A stretch of 31,154 bases of DNA from CAKSQF01 sp051867915 (GTDB lineage: Bacteria; Bacillota; Clostridia; Oscillospirales; CAG-272): contig JBJDZJ010000172.1 in the NCBI GenBank assembly GCA_051867915.1, positions 1 through 31,154 of the forward strand. The letters are read 5' to 3'. Shown one piece after another: positions 1 to 8,219 of the stretch (within the stretch, counting starts at the first letter, position 1; each line of letters begins with the position of its first letter). The translations under genes and the position numbers were made by a program. Below the pieces are notes generated by a model that saw only the letters and a program-made list of their open reading frames with translations, ran no database searches and was not told the origin of the DNA.

Positions 1-517
1 CGAAGAGAGTTTCATAACCGCCGTAAAAGGTAACAATAAAATCAATGTACTTGCGGAGCTGTTTTCGGCAGTGCTTGTCTACCAGCATTTTGACCTTAGA
101 TAACACACCATATTTGTTTTCCTCTTCATAGGGATATGTAGGCAGCTCCAGGGCGATCCTGGGACAAACCGTTCGGATCCCTTTCAGCAGTCCGATAAAT
201 CCAGGATCGGAAAAATCATATCGGATATAACAGGCATCATACTGCTTATTGTGGATATATTCCTGAGTAGCCCGAATCTGATTCTGCTTTGCCATAAGAT
301 TCCGAAACCGCTGATTCTGGATTATCATATTTCCGGTCGATATTCTCTGAATGCACATACCGTTCTTGATCAAAACCGTATCTACACTCTGGCGGCCGAT
401 TAAATCTACATCGTAGCCGTATTCCGTAAATGCGCGACATTGGGACAGCACTTTTGCGTTAGCGCCAAAATGAAGATTGGAAAAATCCTTAAATGCTATG
501 TAGAGTAATCGTTTCAA
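1..517 (-). CDS. Glycosyltransferase, N-terminal part (runs off the left edge)
   Basis: About 172 residues are visible and the reading frame is open at base 1, so the C-terminal half with the nucleotide-sugar site is missing. I chose a TTG start at 517-515 because GGAGA lies 8 bases upstream and the protein then begins MKRLLYIAFKDFSN, the hydrophobic first beta strand typical of GT-B glycosyltransferases. The next segment, HFGANAKVLSQCRAF, is a glycine-containing loop plus helix as in the GT4 acceptor domain. It is the last visible gene of the minus-strand polysaccharide operon and starts 14 bases after the pyruvyl-transferase-family gene. The expected role is adding a sugar to the lipid-linked repeat unit at the inner membrane. 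The family is inferred from fold-like features and context only; the sugar specificity is unknown. Confidence 0.7.
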   Translation of the reverse strand, partial: MKRLLYIAFKDFSNLHFGANAKVLSQCRAFTEYGYDVDLIGRQSVDTVLIKNGMCIQRISTGNMIIQNQRFRNLMAKQNQIRATQEYIHNKQYDACYIRYDFSDPGFIGLLKGIRTVCPRIALELPTYPYEEENKYGVLSKVKMLVDKHCRKQLRKYIDFIVTFYGGYETLF

Positions 518-531
518 TTTGGGTGTCTCCT

Positions 532-1623
532 TTATTTTTCATCGCCGAGTGCCTGCATGAGCCAGACGGCGCTTTCATCCCGATAGGGCTCCAGCATATG
601 GCGGAGCTTTTCAAAGTCAAGCGGATCCGCCAGGATCGTCTCAATATCACGGTTGTCCGTTACTTTGCGGCTTTCCAATCCCAAAACAGAAAGTAGATGA
701 TCCAGCTTTACGTTATTTGTGGAGCGAACATATACAGCCATTGGCGTATGTCCCAGGAAAGCTGCAATGGTTCCGTGAAATGTATCTGTGAACACTGCTT
801 CTGCGCCCTTAAACCAGTAAAGCATTTCAATTGGGTCACAGATAACCTGCTTGTCACACCATTTGTGGAATGCGCCCACAGAAAAGACCTTTGCTCCGAT
901 GGATTTAGCATACTTTCGGATTGCATCGATCCGTTCCGGCTCGTTCATATTGCTGTTGTAACCATAAACAACAACATATTTCCGGTTGGTCATCTTATGG
1001 TAATGGGATAACTCTCGATCAAAGCCGTACAGCAACACAGGGTCGCAGACCAACGGTACATCCATTCCGGTGAACTGATGTACTATGTCCCGGCTGGCGA
1101 TATCCCGTACAGAAATATTTCTAAACATTTTCAATCCGCCGGACACCAGCGATGTACAGTGATGAGCCGAAATGTCCTCCGGTGTCGTCTGACCGAAACT
1201 GGGAGCATAGGAAATCAACTTATTTGCGTCAACGCCATGTCCGTACATCATCATGTTTGCACCTAGTTGTATACTCCAGACTTCATCCGATCCCACAACA
1301 GCATAATCCATATTGCAGTCTGCATAAGGTAAAAAAACAAAATTATCCCTGTTGAATTTTTGCAGCAGAAAGTGCTTTCGTGCCATGGTCCAAACATATT
1401 GCGGACCCCTTTTTAACAGGTATTCTTTAAGGTAAAAGGGGACGGATCGAACTCCGACAGCAAATTTTTTTTGATCGTGCTGATTGGCAAAATCAAGGCT
1501 CTTAGGATATGTGAGCGTATATACTTCATGACCAATCTGTCTTAAGTATTCTGTCAATGCGTAATGTTGAAGCAATGCGCCGTGGCTTTCAACCTGATAG
1601 TGTGTCAATATACCGATTCTCAT
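532..1623 (-). CDS. Polysaccharide pyruvyl transferase family protein
   Basis: A 363-residue protein opening MRIGILTHYQVESHGALLQ, the characteristic start of the PF04230 family (first strand, then a G-A-x-L-Q helix). A later VVGSDEVWS and a C-terminal FTDTFHGTIAAFLGH also fit the family, whose usual length is about 330-400 residues. Members such as CsaB and the Wca/Eps pyruvyl transferases add pyruvate ketals from phosphoenolpyruvate to sugars of secreted polymers, while many homologues in capsule loci have unproven donors. The start ATG overlaps the stop of the upstream glycosyltransferase in an ATGA, implying translational coupling. The role as a polymer-decorating enzyme is inferred from family and context. 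Confidence 0.85.
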   Translation of the reverse strand: MRIGILTHYQVESHGALLQHYALTEYLRQIGHEVYTLTYPKSLDFANQHDQKKFAVGVRSVPFYLKEYLLKRGPQYVWTMARKHFLLQKFNRDNFVFLPYADCNMDYAVVGSDEVWSIQLGANMMMYGHGVDANKLISYAPSFGQTTPEDISAHHCTSLVSGGLKMFRNISVRDIASRDIVHQFTGMDVPLVCDPVLLYGFDRELSHYHKMTNRKYVVVYGYNSNMNEPERIDAIRKYAKSIGAKVFSVGAFHKWCDKQVICDPIEMLYWFKGAEAVFTDTFHGTIAAFLGHTPMAVYVRSTNNVKLDHLLSVLGLESRKVTDNRDIETILADPLDFEKLRHMLEPYRDESAVWLMQALGDEK

Positions 1624-2777
1624 ACCGTTTCCTCTATATCCCCCTCATTGTGCTTTTTCAGATAGAATTCCTGTAACCACGGAGCAGTTGTGTTGATGTC
1701 ATAACCGGAGGATTTCATCTCTTCATAGGTATCACGGCGGGGGTGCTGGGCGGCTTTGATCAGGGCCTTGGCCCACTCTGTCGGGGGAGCTTCCAAAGAG
1801 AGATATTCCACCATGTTCAGAGCGTTCATTTCTTCTGTCAGTCCCTCTGTCACAACGCAGTACAAGCCGTTAGCCTGTGCCTCAATGACCGTGACCGGCA
1901 GACCTTCCCAAAGGGAGGAAAGTACAAAGGCGTCGGATGCGCTCAGAATATCGGGAACATCAGTACGCATACCGAGAAAGCGGGTGTGTTCCTCCAGACC
2001 GTATTCTTTTGCCTTGCTTTTTACCGCATCCTCACAGGGACCTTCTCCTGCAAAAACGAAAACGACATTGTCCCGGTCCTTCAGCATCTCCCTCAGTACA
2101 TCCAGCAGAAAACTCTGATTCTTTTCGGGACGGAAACGGGCAACGCATACGATCACCAGTTTGTCCTCAATCAGCAGTTCCTTCCGTATTTCGTTTCGTT
2201 TTCCGATGTCGAAGCGGAACCTCTCTGCGTCAACTGCGTTGGCTAATACCCGAACTTTTCCTGATTCAATCAGCTTCTCGGGATAGAACCAGTGCATTGC
2301 TGCTTCCGAACAGGCAAAGAAATCCGTTGCGTACCGATAAATGGGTTTTTGCAACAGTTCGGTCATAAAACCCAGATGCCCCGCTTTTCCTCGCGTATTG
2401 TGGCTGTGAGAAATACAGCAGGTTACACCGTGCTTTTTCGCAATTGGCATATATAGAATTGCCGTGTTGGTCATGTGTCCATGGATGATCCGATACTCCT
2501 GATGTTCTTTAAAAAACTGATTCAGGGCTTTCAGATAGGAAAAGAGCTTCCAGTAATAGACATGCGTTTCGTCCTTCAGGGCAGGCATTTCATAAATTCT
2601 GCCACCCATGGCACGAATCTCATCGTTATAGGCAGCCTCCCGACCATAATGCGCCAGAAAGTCAAATTGTACTTTATCTCTGTCGATGTGCCGGTAGAGG
2701 TTCATTATCATGGTCTCAATACCGCCGCGGTCCATCCTTCCCACAATCTGAAGCACCCGAATCGGTTCTTGATTCAT
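1620..2777 (-). CDS. Glycosyltransferase family 4 (GT-B) protein
   Basis: A 385-residue GT-B glycosyltransferase. The N-terminal domain begins IRVLQIVGRMDRGGIETMI, the usual GG-x-E-x-M loop of capsule GT4 enzymes. The C-terminal domain has the donor-binding pattern EGLPVTVIEAQANGL, with the conserved E-x7-E. I placed the start at the ATG at 2777 because AGGAGG lies 8 bases upstream; the ATG two codons earlier would leave only 2 bases of spacing. The first roughly 60 bases overlap the 3' end of the sugar-transferase gene in another frame, a long overlap by operon standards. It should act on the cytoplasmic face, extending the undecaprenyl-linked oligosaccharide started by the upstream enzyme. 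Donor and linkage are unknown. Confidence 0.88.
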   Translation of the reverse strand: MNQEPIRVLQIVGRMDRGGIETMIMNLYRHIDRDKVQFDFLAHYGREAAYNDEIRAMGGRIYEMPALKDETHVYYWKLFSYLKALNQFFKEHQEYRIIHGHMTNTAILYMPIAKKHGVTCCISHSHNTRGKAGHLGFMTELLQKPIYRYATDFFACSEAAMHWFYPEKLIESGKVRVLANAVDAERFRFDIGKRNEIRKELLIEDKLVIVCVARFRPEKNQSFLLDVLREMLKDRDNVVFVFAGEGPCEDAVKSKAKEYGLEEHTRFLGMRTDVPDILSASDAFVLSSLWEGLPVTVIEAQANGLYCVVTEGLTEEMNALNMVEYLSLEAPPTEWAKALIKAAQHPRRDTYEEMKSSGYDINTTAPWLQEFYLKKHNEGDIEETV

Positions 2778-4155
2778 GGGCATATCCTCCTACTTTCATT
2801 TCATATTCCATCGTTTCTTGTTCTGCTGCGGCAGTTGTCTGACCTTGCGAAATTCCGCTGGTGCTTTCTTTCATGAAAAGGACTTTTACTGTTGCAAACA
2901 TCAGCTTAATGTCCTCCAAAAGGGACATCTGATTGATGTACATCAGATCCATGCGGAGTTTGTCATAAGGATCGGTATTATACTTCCCATACACTTGCGC
3001 AAGCCCTGTCAGGCCGGCCTTGACTTGAAGACGAAGTGAAAACGACGGCATCATTTGCTCGTATTGCTGTGCGATCTCAGGGCGTTCCGGTCTGGGACCG
3101 ACGATGGACATATCTCCGCGCAGAATATTGAATAACTGCGGCAGTTCGTCCAGTCTGCAGGCACGAATCACTTTACCGACCGGGGTGATCCTGTCATCGT
3201 TGGTGGCTGCCAGCCTGGCTACGCCATCCCCTTCCGCATTGACACGCATACTGCGGAACTTGAAAATGTTGAATTGCCGTCCGTCTTTTGTTAACCGAAC
3301 CTGCTTATAAATCACCGGACCGCCGTCATACAGCTTGACCGCCAGTGCGGTAATCAACATAAAGGGACTCAGGATCACAATTCCAAGAAGGGAACAAATC
3401 AGATCAATTCCGCGCTTGATAACCATATATTCGATTCTGGGCGATGCCCGCATGACACGGAACACAGGCACGCTGAACAGCTCCAGATATTCTGCTCCCA
3501 TCATCATAACATCGCCAACATGGGGCATGATGTAGCAGCGAACATCCTGTTCCACACAAAACTTCTCGATTCCATTGCGCAGTGTAGCAGACACACCGGT
3601 GACAAATACAGCTTCAAAACCTTCCAGTTCGCTTATGAGTGCGTGAATATCATCGGACGGATCTTCGATCATCTTTTCTACGCGAAACTTCCGATTGTAT
3701 TTATATATTTCTTCCAAACGATGCAAGTCGGATTCTTTGCGGTAAACAATCGCTGTTTTTCTTGGCTTGTATAGCCGAAAATAAATGGTATTTGCGGCGA
3801 AACTCCAAATAAAGTTCAGAAGGAACTGAACGGTCAGCAATCCCAAAAACGGCAAGGGATTTAAAAATGCAAACCGCTCCAAGGCCATCAGAATGTAAAT
3901 GATTCCGGCGGCAACTATATCTGCTAATGTCTGAGAGTATACAAGCATTCTGATTCTTGATAAGCCGATTTGGTAGGCATTGTATGTACGCAGTGAAAAC
4001 AGTACAATTACCGAATAAATGATGATTGCTACGAAGGTACTGCGGTTCCATTTTCCGTAAAAAAACAAGTAACAGCCTGCAAATGAGCAGATTGTCAACA
4101 GGTAATGAAACAACTTGTTGATTCGAACCATTGCTTTTTTGGTGTATTCCGACAT
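2716..4155 (-). CDS. Exopolysaccharide polyprenyl glycosylphosphotransferase (initiating sugar transferase)
   Basis: This 479-residue membrane enzyme transfers a sugar-1-phosphate from a nucleotide sugar to undecaprenyl phosphate, the first committed step of repeat-unit assembly. The first 120 or so residues hold four hydrophobic segments, followed by a CoA-binding-like domain. From about residue 245 the catalytic PF02397 domain begins with KRGIDLICSLLGIVILSPF. It then shows KFRSMR, the RLDELPQLFNIL motif, MSIVGPRPE and KAGLTGLAQVYGKYN. All family landmarks are present and the length is normal for WbaP/CpsE-type proteins. It lies 49 bases downstream of the nucleotidyltransferase gene and overlaps the next glycosyltransferase. 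The sugar is unknown; galactose, glucose or a di-N-acetylated sugar are the usual choices. Confidence 0.93.
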   Translation of the reverse strand: MSEYTKKAMVRINKLFHYLLTICSFAGCYLFFYGKWNRSTFVAIIIYSVIVLFSLRTYNAYQIGLSRIRMLVYSQTLADIVAAGIIYILMALERFAFLNPLPFLGLLTVQFLLNFIWSFAANTIYFRLYKPRKTAIVYRKESDLHRLEEIYKYNRKFRVEKMIEDPSDDIHALISELEGFEAVFVTGVSATLRNGIEKFCVEQDVRCYIMPHVGDVMMMGAEYLELFSVPVFRVMRASPRIEYMVIKRGIDLICSLLGIVILSPFMLITALAVKLYDGGPVIYKQVRLTKDGRQFNIFKFRSMRVNAEGDGVARLAATNDDRITPVGKVIRACRLDELPQLFNILRGDMSIVGPRPERPEIAQQYEQMMPSFSLRLQVKAGLTGLAQVYGKYNTDPYDKLRMDLMYINQMSLLEDIKLMFATVKVLFMKESTSGISQGQTTAAAEQETMEYEMKVGGYAHESRTDSGASDCGKDGPRRY

Positions 4156-4204
4156 TTCTTATCAGACCTCTAACTAAAACTTCTGCATTTTTCGCATCAA
4201 CTTG

Positions 4205-5368
4205 TTACAGACCCAACTGCTCCAGAAGCCATGATGCGTTTCTAATCTCTTTTTCCGATACATTGCGGACGGTGCGCAGTGCGCTCCTTCCGTATTCTGA
4301 TTTTTTTCCGATAAACAATGAATACCATCTGCGAATCTCGCACGCAGGTAATAGCCATCGATGTTTTTGCAACACCGGATATTGGTATTTCAAATCCTCA
4401 TAGGGAAGAAACACCCTGGATATCATATAATTTCGCTTTCCGCCGGAGCGTAACTGCGCTACTGCGGATGCGTTTTTCTTACTTCCATGGACACCGCCAT
4501 CCAAAATGAACTGCTGAAATTGCTGAAGTGTTTCATCCGGTTTGGCATCCTGAAAGCAAACTTCAATTAACCCCTGAACGGCATGGGCGAAGGAATCCAG
4601 CTTTCCTTGCCGCAGTAGAAGGGTAAGTTCTTCCGTCCATATCGGACCGTTTCGGTCCATGAGCCACAGATCCAGAAACGGACGGATCCCGCAACCGCCG
4701 GTCAAAACATGCTTTGCCATGTGAGCGATATGATAAAAGGAAAACATGGCGTCATCCATGACATACAGGTAACTTCCGACCGACCGGGGACGGGCATGCT
4801 CCCAAATCTTGGATAGCACCTCATAAGATTCGTTTACTCGCCCATCCTCGACCAGATCAAAATGTAATTCCACACGGACGCCGTCATCCGAGCGAAAATC
4901 CATATCGTGAGATGCAGAATAGTTGAGTTGGTAATGAAGCTGACGGGTCAGAAGATCCGCGGCGCGGGGAATATCTTCCGAATGAAGCAGGATGTCGATA
5001 TCACAGCTGGTTCGCATCCACGGTTCGGGATACCGGGATTTCAGGACACAGCCCTTTAGAGGTATGTAGCAGATCTGCGCATCCTCCAGACAACCGCAAA
5101 GTGCTTCCAGAGCAAACTGATAGCGCTCCTGCCGATAATGAGCCTGCAGAACCTGAAAAGCATATTGGTCAGATAAGTTGCACTCCGGCAATACCCCCAG
5201 CTTTTCTGCCGCTTCTCCCACCAGATGTGCCACATCGTGCTTAAGGGCAAGCGGATAAAGTTGCATCCAATCTTCGGGTGAAATTTCAGAAGGGTCAAAT
5301 CCGCCGACAAATGTTCCGGTCAGTTCCCACCGAAGCAGTTGCGTCATGACATATCCCAGCCGCTCCAT
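4205..5368 (-). CDS. Nucleotidyltransferase-family protein (PF14907-like), RiPP tailoring candidate
   Basis: A 387-residue protein with the layout of the uncharacterised nucleotidyltransferase family PF14907. It has a helical N-terminus, IPLKG at 102-106, an active-site-like SCDIDILL at 121-128 with paired Asp, and a later VELHFDL. Relatives occur in lasso-peptide loci next to HPr-kinase-like kinases (PadeN, PsmN), where a kinase phosphorylates the peptide and the nucleotidyltransferase-like partner is linked to adding sugars to that phosphate. Here it follows the precursor, kinase and peptidase genes by 23 bases and precedes the sugar transferase, so it links the peptide cassette to the polysaccharide genes. 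A homologue (20349-21617) closes the second cassette. Substrate and reaction are inferred from these analogies. Confidence 0.82.
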   Translation of the reverse strand: MERLGYVMTQLLRWELTGTFVGGFDPSEISPEDWMQLYPLALKHDVAHLVGEAAEKLGVLPECNLSDQYAFQVLQAHYRQERYQFALEALCGCLEDAQICYIPLKGCVLKSRYPEPWMRTSCDIDILLHSEDIPRAADLLTRQLHYQLNYSASHDMDFRSDDGVRVELHFDLVEDGRVNESYEVLSKIWEHARPRSVGSYLYVMDDAMFSFYHIAHMAKHVLTGGCGIRPFLDLWLMDRNGPIWTEELTLLLRQGKLDSFAHAVQGLIEVCFQDAKPDETLQQFQQFILDGGVHGSKKNASAVAQLRSGGKRNYMISRVFLPYEDLKYQYPVLQKHRWLLPACEIRRWYSLFIGKKSEYGRSALRTVRNVSEKEIRNASWLLEQLGL

Positions 5369-5391
5369 TTGACAGCGTGTCCCCCTTCCTG

Positions 5392-5847
5392 TTAACGAAT
5401 GATGTTTTTGATGTAGTGACCGATCTTAAACAGAACCGACCGTATCGGCCTGGTTGGAAACCACAGCATATCCCATAGTTTCAGTCCCGGCGAATTGCAG
5501 GAAATGACCTTTCCTTTTCGCCGGATCTGATAGGCCTGGGCAACAACCTGTTCCTTCGAAATATCTTCACACCAGGTTTGAGCGTCACCGTTCATACGAT
5601 AGCCGTCGGGAAGACATTTGCGCACCCGATGAAGCACCAACCGTCCGTTGGGTCTGCGATACAGCAGGATGCTTCCTCGTTTGCAGTCTTCCAGACAAAA
5701 GGCACGGAGCCAAACGGTATCTCTTCCGTGGCGCAGTAACGGTCTCATACTCCATCCGGTGATATCGAGCGGAAAGCATCCGTCATCCCGAAGCGCCTCT
5801 TGAAGTGTAGATAATAATTCTTCTGTTGTAAGCGTGTATGTTTCCAT
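5392..5847 (-). CDS. S24/S26-family serine peptidase, candidate leader peptidase
   Basis: A small 151-residue protein with a signal-peptidase-like core: ITGWSMRPLLRHGRDTVWL, with Ser33 as candidate nucleophile, then RRPNGRLVLHRV with His73. The Ser/His pairing followed by R-V resembles the SipW/ER-type branch of S26 rather than the Ser/Lys LepB type. No clear N-terminal membrane anchor is visible, unlike true signal peptidases; a mildly hydrophobic stretch lies near the C-terminus. The gene starts 4 bases after the kinase gene stops and has a poor ribosome binding site, which suggests coupled translation. In this context it may remove the leader of the peptide encoded at 6626-6895. No copy is seen in the second cassette, so it might serve both. 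The function is inferred. Confidence 0.75.
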   Translation of the reverse strand: METYTLTTEELLSTLQEALRDDGCFPLDITGWSMRPLLRHGRDTVWLRAFCLEDCKRGSILLYRRPNGRLVLHRVRKCLPDGYRMNGDAQTWCEDISKEQVVAQAYQIRRKGKVISCNSPGLKLWDMLWFPTRPIRSVLFKIGHYIKNIIR

Positions 5848-5851
5848 GGTG

Positions 5852-6622
5852 TTATTCTGTCAGCGCATCCCGCACGAGTTTAACGGCATCTGCATCCGGT
5901 CGGCATTCCAGCAGGCAGACAGGTACCTGCCGAACGATCCGATCCAAGGTTTCCAGCGCCTGTGTCACGGCATTTTCGTCCCAGTGGGGCAGAAAAACAT
6001 AGGGTACAAAAAATTCCATTGTTTCCAGACTGCTTAGCTTGCGAAGGGAATTATGAGGTCCCTGCCTTAGCGCAATGATTGCTTTCAGAGGTGCTTTTCT
6101 GTTCAAACAGTATGGGGAGGAGCCTTTCCAAGGTGATCCAAAACCGTACACCGTACGGTCTTTCATGCGCAGAAACACCTTATCGCCGTTAACGATGTCT
6201 GCCCCTTCATACTTCTCCCAGAGTTTTGCCTGCGTGGTTTTTCCGATTCCGGAAGGACCTGTGAATACGATCCCATTGCCTTCCCAATCCACAAAGGAGC
6301 CGTGAAGCAGTACTGCGTCAAATGCGGCAAACCGCGCGCACAACGCTGCCAAAGGCAGTGTGTACCAAGGATCTGAAAATCTGTCGCAATACACCGTCGC
6401 TTCCGACCAGTCCTCGTTTGCCGTCAAAACCATACCGTTGTTACCCTGCAGAAGATGGGAAGGGGAGTTGTCAAGATAGCGTATGCCGTGGCATTGAGAC
6501 ATCTGTTGAAGGCGAAAAGAGAGAATCGGCGGTTCAGATTCGTTTTCATCCCGGGAAAACCCCAACACGAAATCTTCCTGCTCCGGCAGCCACGCAACCG
6601 GTAAATCCGCAAAATATACCAT
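5852..6622 (-). CDS. HPr kinase-like peptide kinase
   Basis: A 256-residue protein with the HPrK C-terminal kinase core. It has LLHGSF at 105-110, a Walker A loop GPSGIGKTT at 122-130 (Lys128), NGDKV around Asp147 and a downstream GSPWKG. It lacks the N-terminal domain of true HPr kinase. In lasso-peptide loci, stand-alone kinases of this type (ThcoK, PadeK) phosphorylate the C-terminal Ser of the precursor. Here it follows the precursor gene by only 3 bases, with no convincing ribosome binding site, so translation is probably coupled. The precursor ends in Ser-Asn-Thr, giving plausible hydroxyl acceptors. The second cassette has a homologue fused to PqqD (19189-20307). Kinase fold is well supported; the peptide as substrate is inferred. 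Confidence 0.85.
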   Translation of the reverse strand: MVYFADLPVAWLPEQEDFVLGFSRDENESEPPILSFRLQQMSQCHGIRYLDNSPSHLLQGNNGMVLTANEDWSEATVYCDRFSDPWYTLPLAALCARFAAFDAVLLHGSFVDWEGNGIVFTGPSGIGKTTQAKLWEKYEGADIVNGDKVFLRMKDRTVYGFGSPWKGSSPYCLNRKAPLKAIIALRQGPHNSLRKLSSLETMEFFVPYVFLPHWDENAVTQALETLDRIVRQVPVCLLECRPDADAVKLVRDALTE

Positions 6623-6625
6623 AGC

Positions 6626-6895
6626 TTATGTATTGGAAATGTAGGTAAAGCAGTTGAAATATGCTCCTGCACCATAACTGCGCAGTTCATCATAATACGC
6701 CTGGAAACTGGAGCCTGCCGGCGTATGGACCGGAGCATCCGTTTGACCGGAGTAGTATCCGCGACAGGTGCCGGTATCATGGGTAAAGGAAATGACGGCA
6801 TTGGCGTTGATGATATCGTCACCGGAGTAGGCGATATTTTCTTTGAGATTTATCGAGTACAGTTTACTCTCGGGAACAATATAGTCTTTTTTCAT
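6626..6895 (-). CDS. Ribosomally made precursor peptide of cassette 1 (89 residues)
   Basis: The ATG at 6895 overlaps the stop of the radical SAM gene (ATGA), and AGGAGG sits 7 bases upstream, which fixes this start against a longer in-frame opening. The peptide begins MKKDYIVPESKLY and reaches ENIAYSGDD near residue 27, then changes to a region rich in Ser, Thr, Tyr and Gly with only two cysteines (Cys44, Cys82), ending CFTYISNT. The K-x-Y-x-x-P opening is shared with both peptides of the second cassette (MKRTYETP, MKRAYESP), marking a leader likely held by the PqqD domain. I read residues 1 to about 25 as leader and the rest as core. The modification is unknown: two cysteines do not argue for a classic sactipeptide. 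Position between radical SAM and kinase genes supports the substrate role. Confidence 0.82.
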   Translation of the reverse strand: MKKDYIVPESKLYSINLKENIAYSGDDIINANAVISFTHDTGTCRGYYSGQTDAPVHTPAGSSFQAYYDELRSYGAGAYFNCFTYISNT

Positions 6896-7953
6896 GATTG
6901 ATCCTCCTGGTGTAATTTCATTTGATATAGGTGATACAGGCGCTCTGCCATACGGCACAGTTCCGGTGTCGATTTTTCGGGGTTGCCGCTCTCGGCACAG
7001 AGAATGCCGGGGCAACGCTGGCAAAATTCCTGCCATTTACAATCGCTACATTCTTCGGGATTCCGAATACTGTCCAATTCCTCCAGGAGACTGCACCAGT
7101 CCTGTTTCAGATCTCCTGACCAGGGAACATAGGGGGTATTCATAAATGCACAGGACTGAAGATGACCGTTCCAGGTCATCCATAGAGCAGACCGATAATT
7201 CGCACACCAGGCAAAGGGGGTGGCTGTCGGTGGAAATTTGCTTCTCTCCAGCATTTCACGGCTCAGCTCCTCCGGAAAATCCGCCGTAGCAAAGCGGGAC
7301 CGTTCTACCGTATTGACTGCACCACGGGCAGAATTGACCACAGAGATGGTATGCTGCATGGGAATCCCGTTTTGACGGGCGAAACTGTAAATTTGCTGTA
7401 ATTCACAGGCATTTTCCCGAACAATGGTAGAAGTCATGAAAAGGGGAACCTTTGCTTCTTTCAGAAGGCGCACTGCTTTCTCTATTCGGGTAAACCCGTC
7501 AGGAACACCGCAGACGCTTCGGTAGGTTTCATTGCTGGCACCGTACAGGGTCAGCTTCACCGCATGGGGCATTCCGTATTGAGCAAATCGGTTCATGCAG
7601 TCTTCGTTAATCAGGGAACCGTTGGACAGAATCGTAATGAGAAATCCCATTTCATTGAGTCCGGAATATATCTCCCAGAATTCCGGGTGCAGAAACGGCT
7701 CCCCTCCGGTCAGGGTCAGATTTAATGTCCCCATATCCCGGGCCTGCCGGGCTATTTCCAGCCAACTGTTCGCATGAAGCGGCTCGCCCTGAAGTTTTGC
7801 CTGATCCGGTGTCAGGTGAACATAGCACATAACGCAGTTAAAGTTGCACAGCGGTGTCAGTTCAAATGTGACATTCAGGGGTACTGCATTTTGTTTGGCC
7901 CATAACCGCATTTCTTTCAAAATATCCGGGGAATCTATACTGCAAGAGTTCAT
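6892..7953 (-). CDS. Radical SAM/SPASM peptide-modifying enzyme, cassette 1
   Basis: A 353-residue enzyme. The SAM-binding [4Fe-4S] motif is CNFNCVMC (Cys36, Cys40, Cys43), preceded by FELTPL, and the GGEP motif is at 83-86. The C-terminal SPASM region carries Cys250, 268, 302, 305, 311, 314, 319 and 333, enough for two auxiliary clusters. This is the usual architecture of RiPP maturases that install thioether, C-C or epimer changes. The start ATG overlaps the stop of the PqqD gene (ATGA), and the stop overlaps the precursor start, so PqqD, enzyme and substrate are translationally linked. It shares the FELTPLCN...MCYVHL signature with the enzyme at 17641-18783. Bond type and target residues cannot be read from sequence. 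Confidence 0.92.
   Translation of the reverse strand: MNSCSIDSPDILKEMRLWAKQNAVPLNVTFELTPLCNFNCVMCYVHLTPDQAKLQGEPLHANSWLEIARQARDMGTLNLTLTGGEPFLHPEFWEIYSGLNEMGFLITILSNGSLINEDCMNRFAQYGMPHAVKLTLYGASNETYRSVCGVPDGFTRIEKAVRLLKEAKVPLFMTSTIVRENACELQQIYSFARQNGIPMQHTISVVNSARGAVNTVERSRFATADFPEELSREMLERSKFPPTATPFAWCANYRSALWMTWNGHLQSCAFMNTPYVPWSGDLKQDWCSLLEELDSIRNPEECSDCKWQEFCQRCPGILCAESGNPEKSTPELCRMAERLYHLYQMKLHQEDQS
6903..6908 (-). promoter_or_regulatory. Ribosome binding site that fixes the precursor start
   Basis: On the minus strand this reads AGGAGG, seven bases before the ATG at 6895. It lies inside the 3' end of the radical SAM gene. It is one of the best ribosome binding sites in this part of the operon and contrasts with the weak ones of the kinase and peptidase genes that follow, suggesting that the peptide is made in excess over its modifying enzymes. 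Confidence 0.8.
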
Positions 7954-8219
7954 TCCAATGCACCCTGTTCCGCCAATCCCTGCAAAAAACGACCGACATC
8001 ATTCACGGCGGTTTCCCGGTCAACCTCATATTGCGATAGCAAAAGCTCCGCAAGGTCAGACTCGTCTGCACCTTTGGTCAGTGCTTCCCACAAAAGGGCG
8101 CCGCTTTCGCTTAATGCAATCATGCCGTGGATTTGGCTTGTGCGCTGACCGGTGGGAACAGCCATAATCTGTTTTCCGATTTTTCGGACGATGAATCCAT
8201 CTTTTACTTTATAAATCAT
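7950..8219 (-). CDS. PqqD-family peptide chaperone (RiPP recognition element)
   Basis: An 89-residue protein of the PqqD fold. A short N-terminal strand region opens MIYKVKDGFIVRKIG, followed by IALSESGALLWEALTKGAD, the conserved turn and helix of the family, and a final helix-rich segment containing YEVDRETAVNDVGRFLQGL. PqqD proteins bind the leader of a precursor and present it to the radical SAM enzyme. The gene overlaps both neighbours by ATGA. Its sequence resembles the C-terminal 90 residues of the fusion protein at 19189-20307 (for example PTG followed by G-x-I-x-L-x-E and the D-x-D-R-E pattern). The fold assignment is strong; binding to the peptide encoded at 6626-6895 is inferred from gene order. 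Confidence 0.88.
   Translation of the reverse strand: MIYKVKDGFIVRKIGKQIMAVPTGQRTSQIHGMIALSESGALLWEALTKGADESDLAELLLSQYEVDRETAVNDVGRFLQGLAEQGALE

Noticed and set aside
6626..6895. Calling the cassette 1 precursor a classic sactipeptide
   Set aside because: Only two cysteines, far apart, with many Ser/Thr/Tyr; thioether chemistry cannot be claimed from this.
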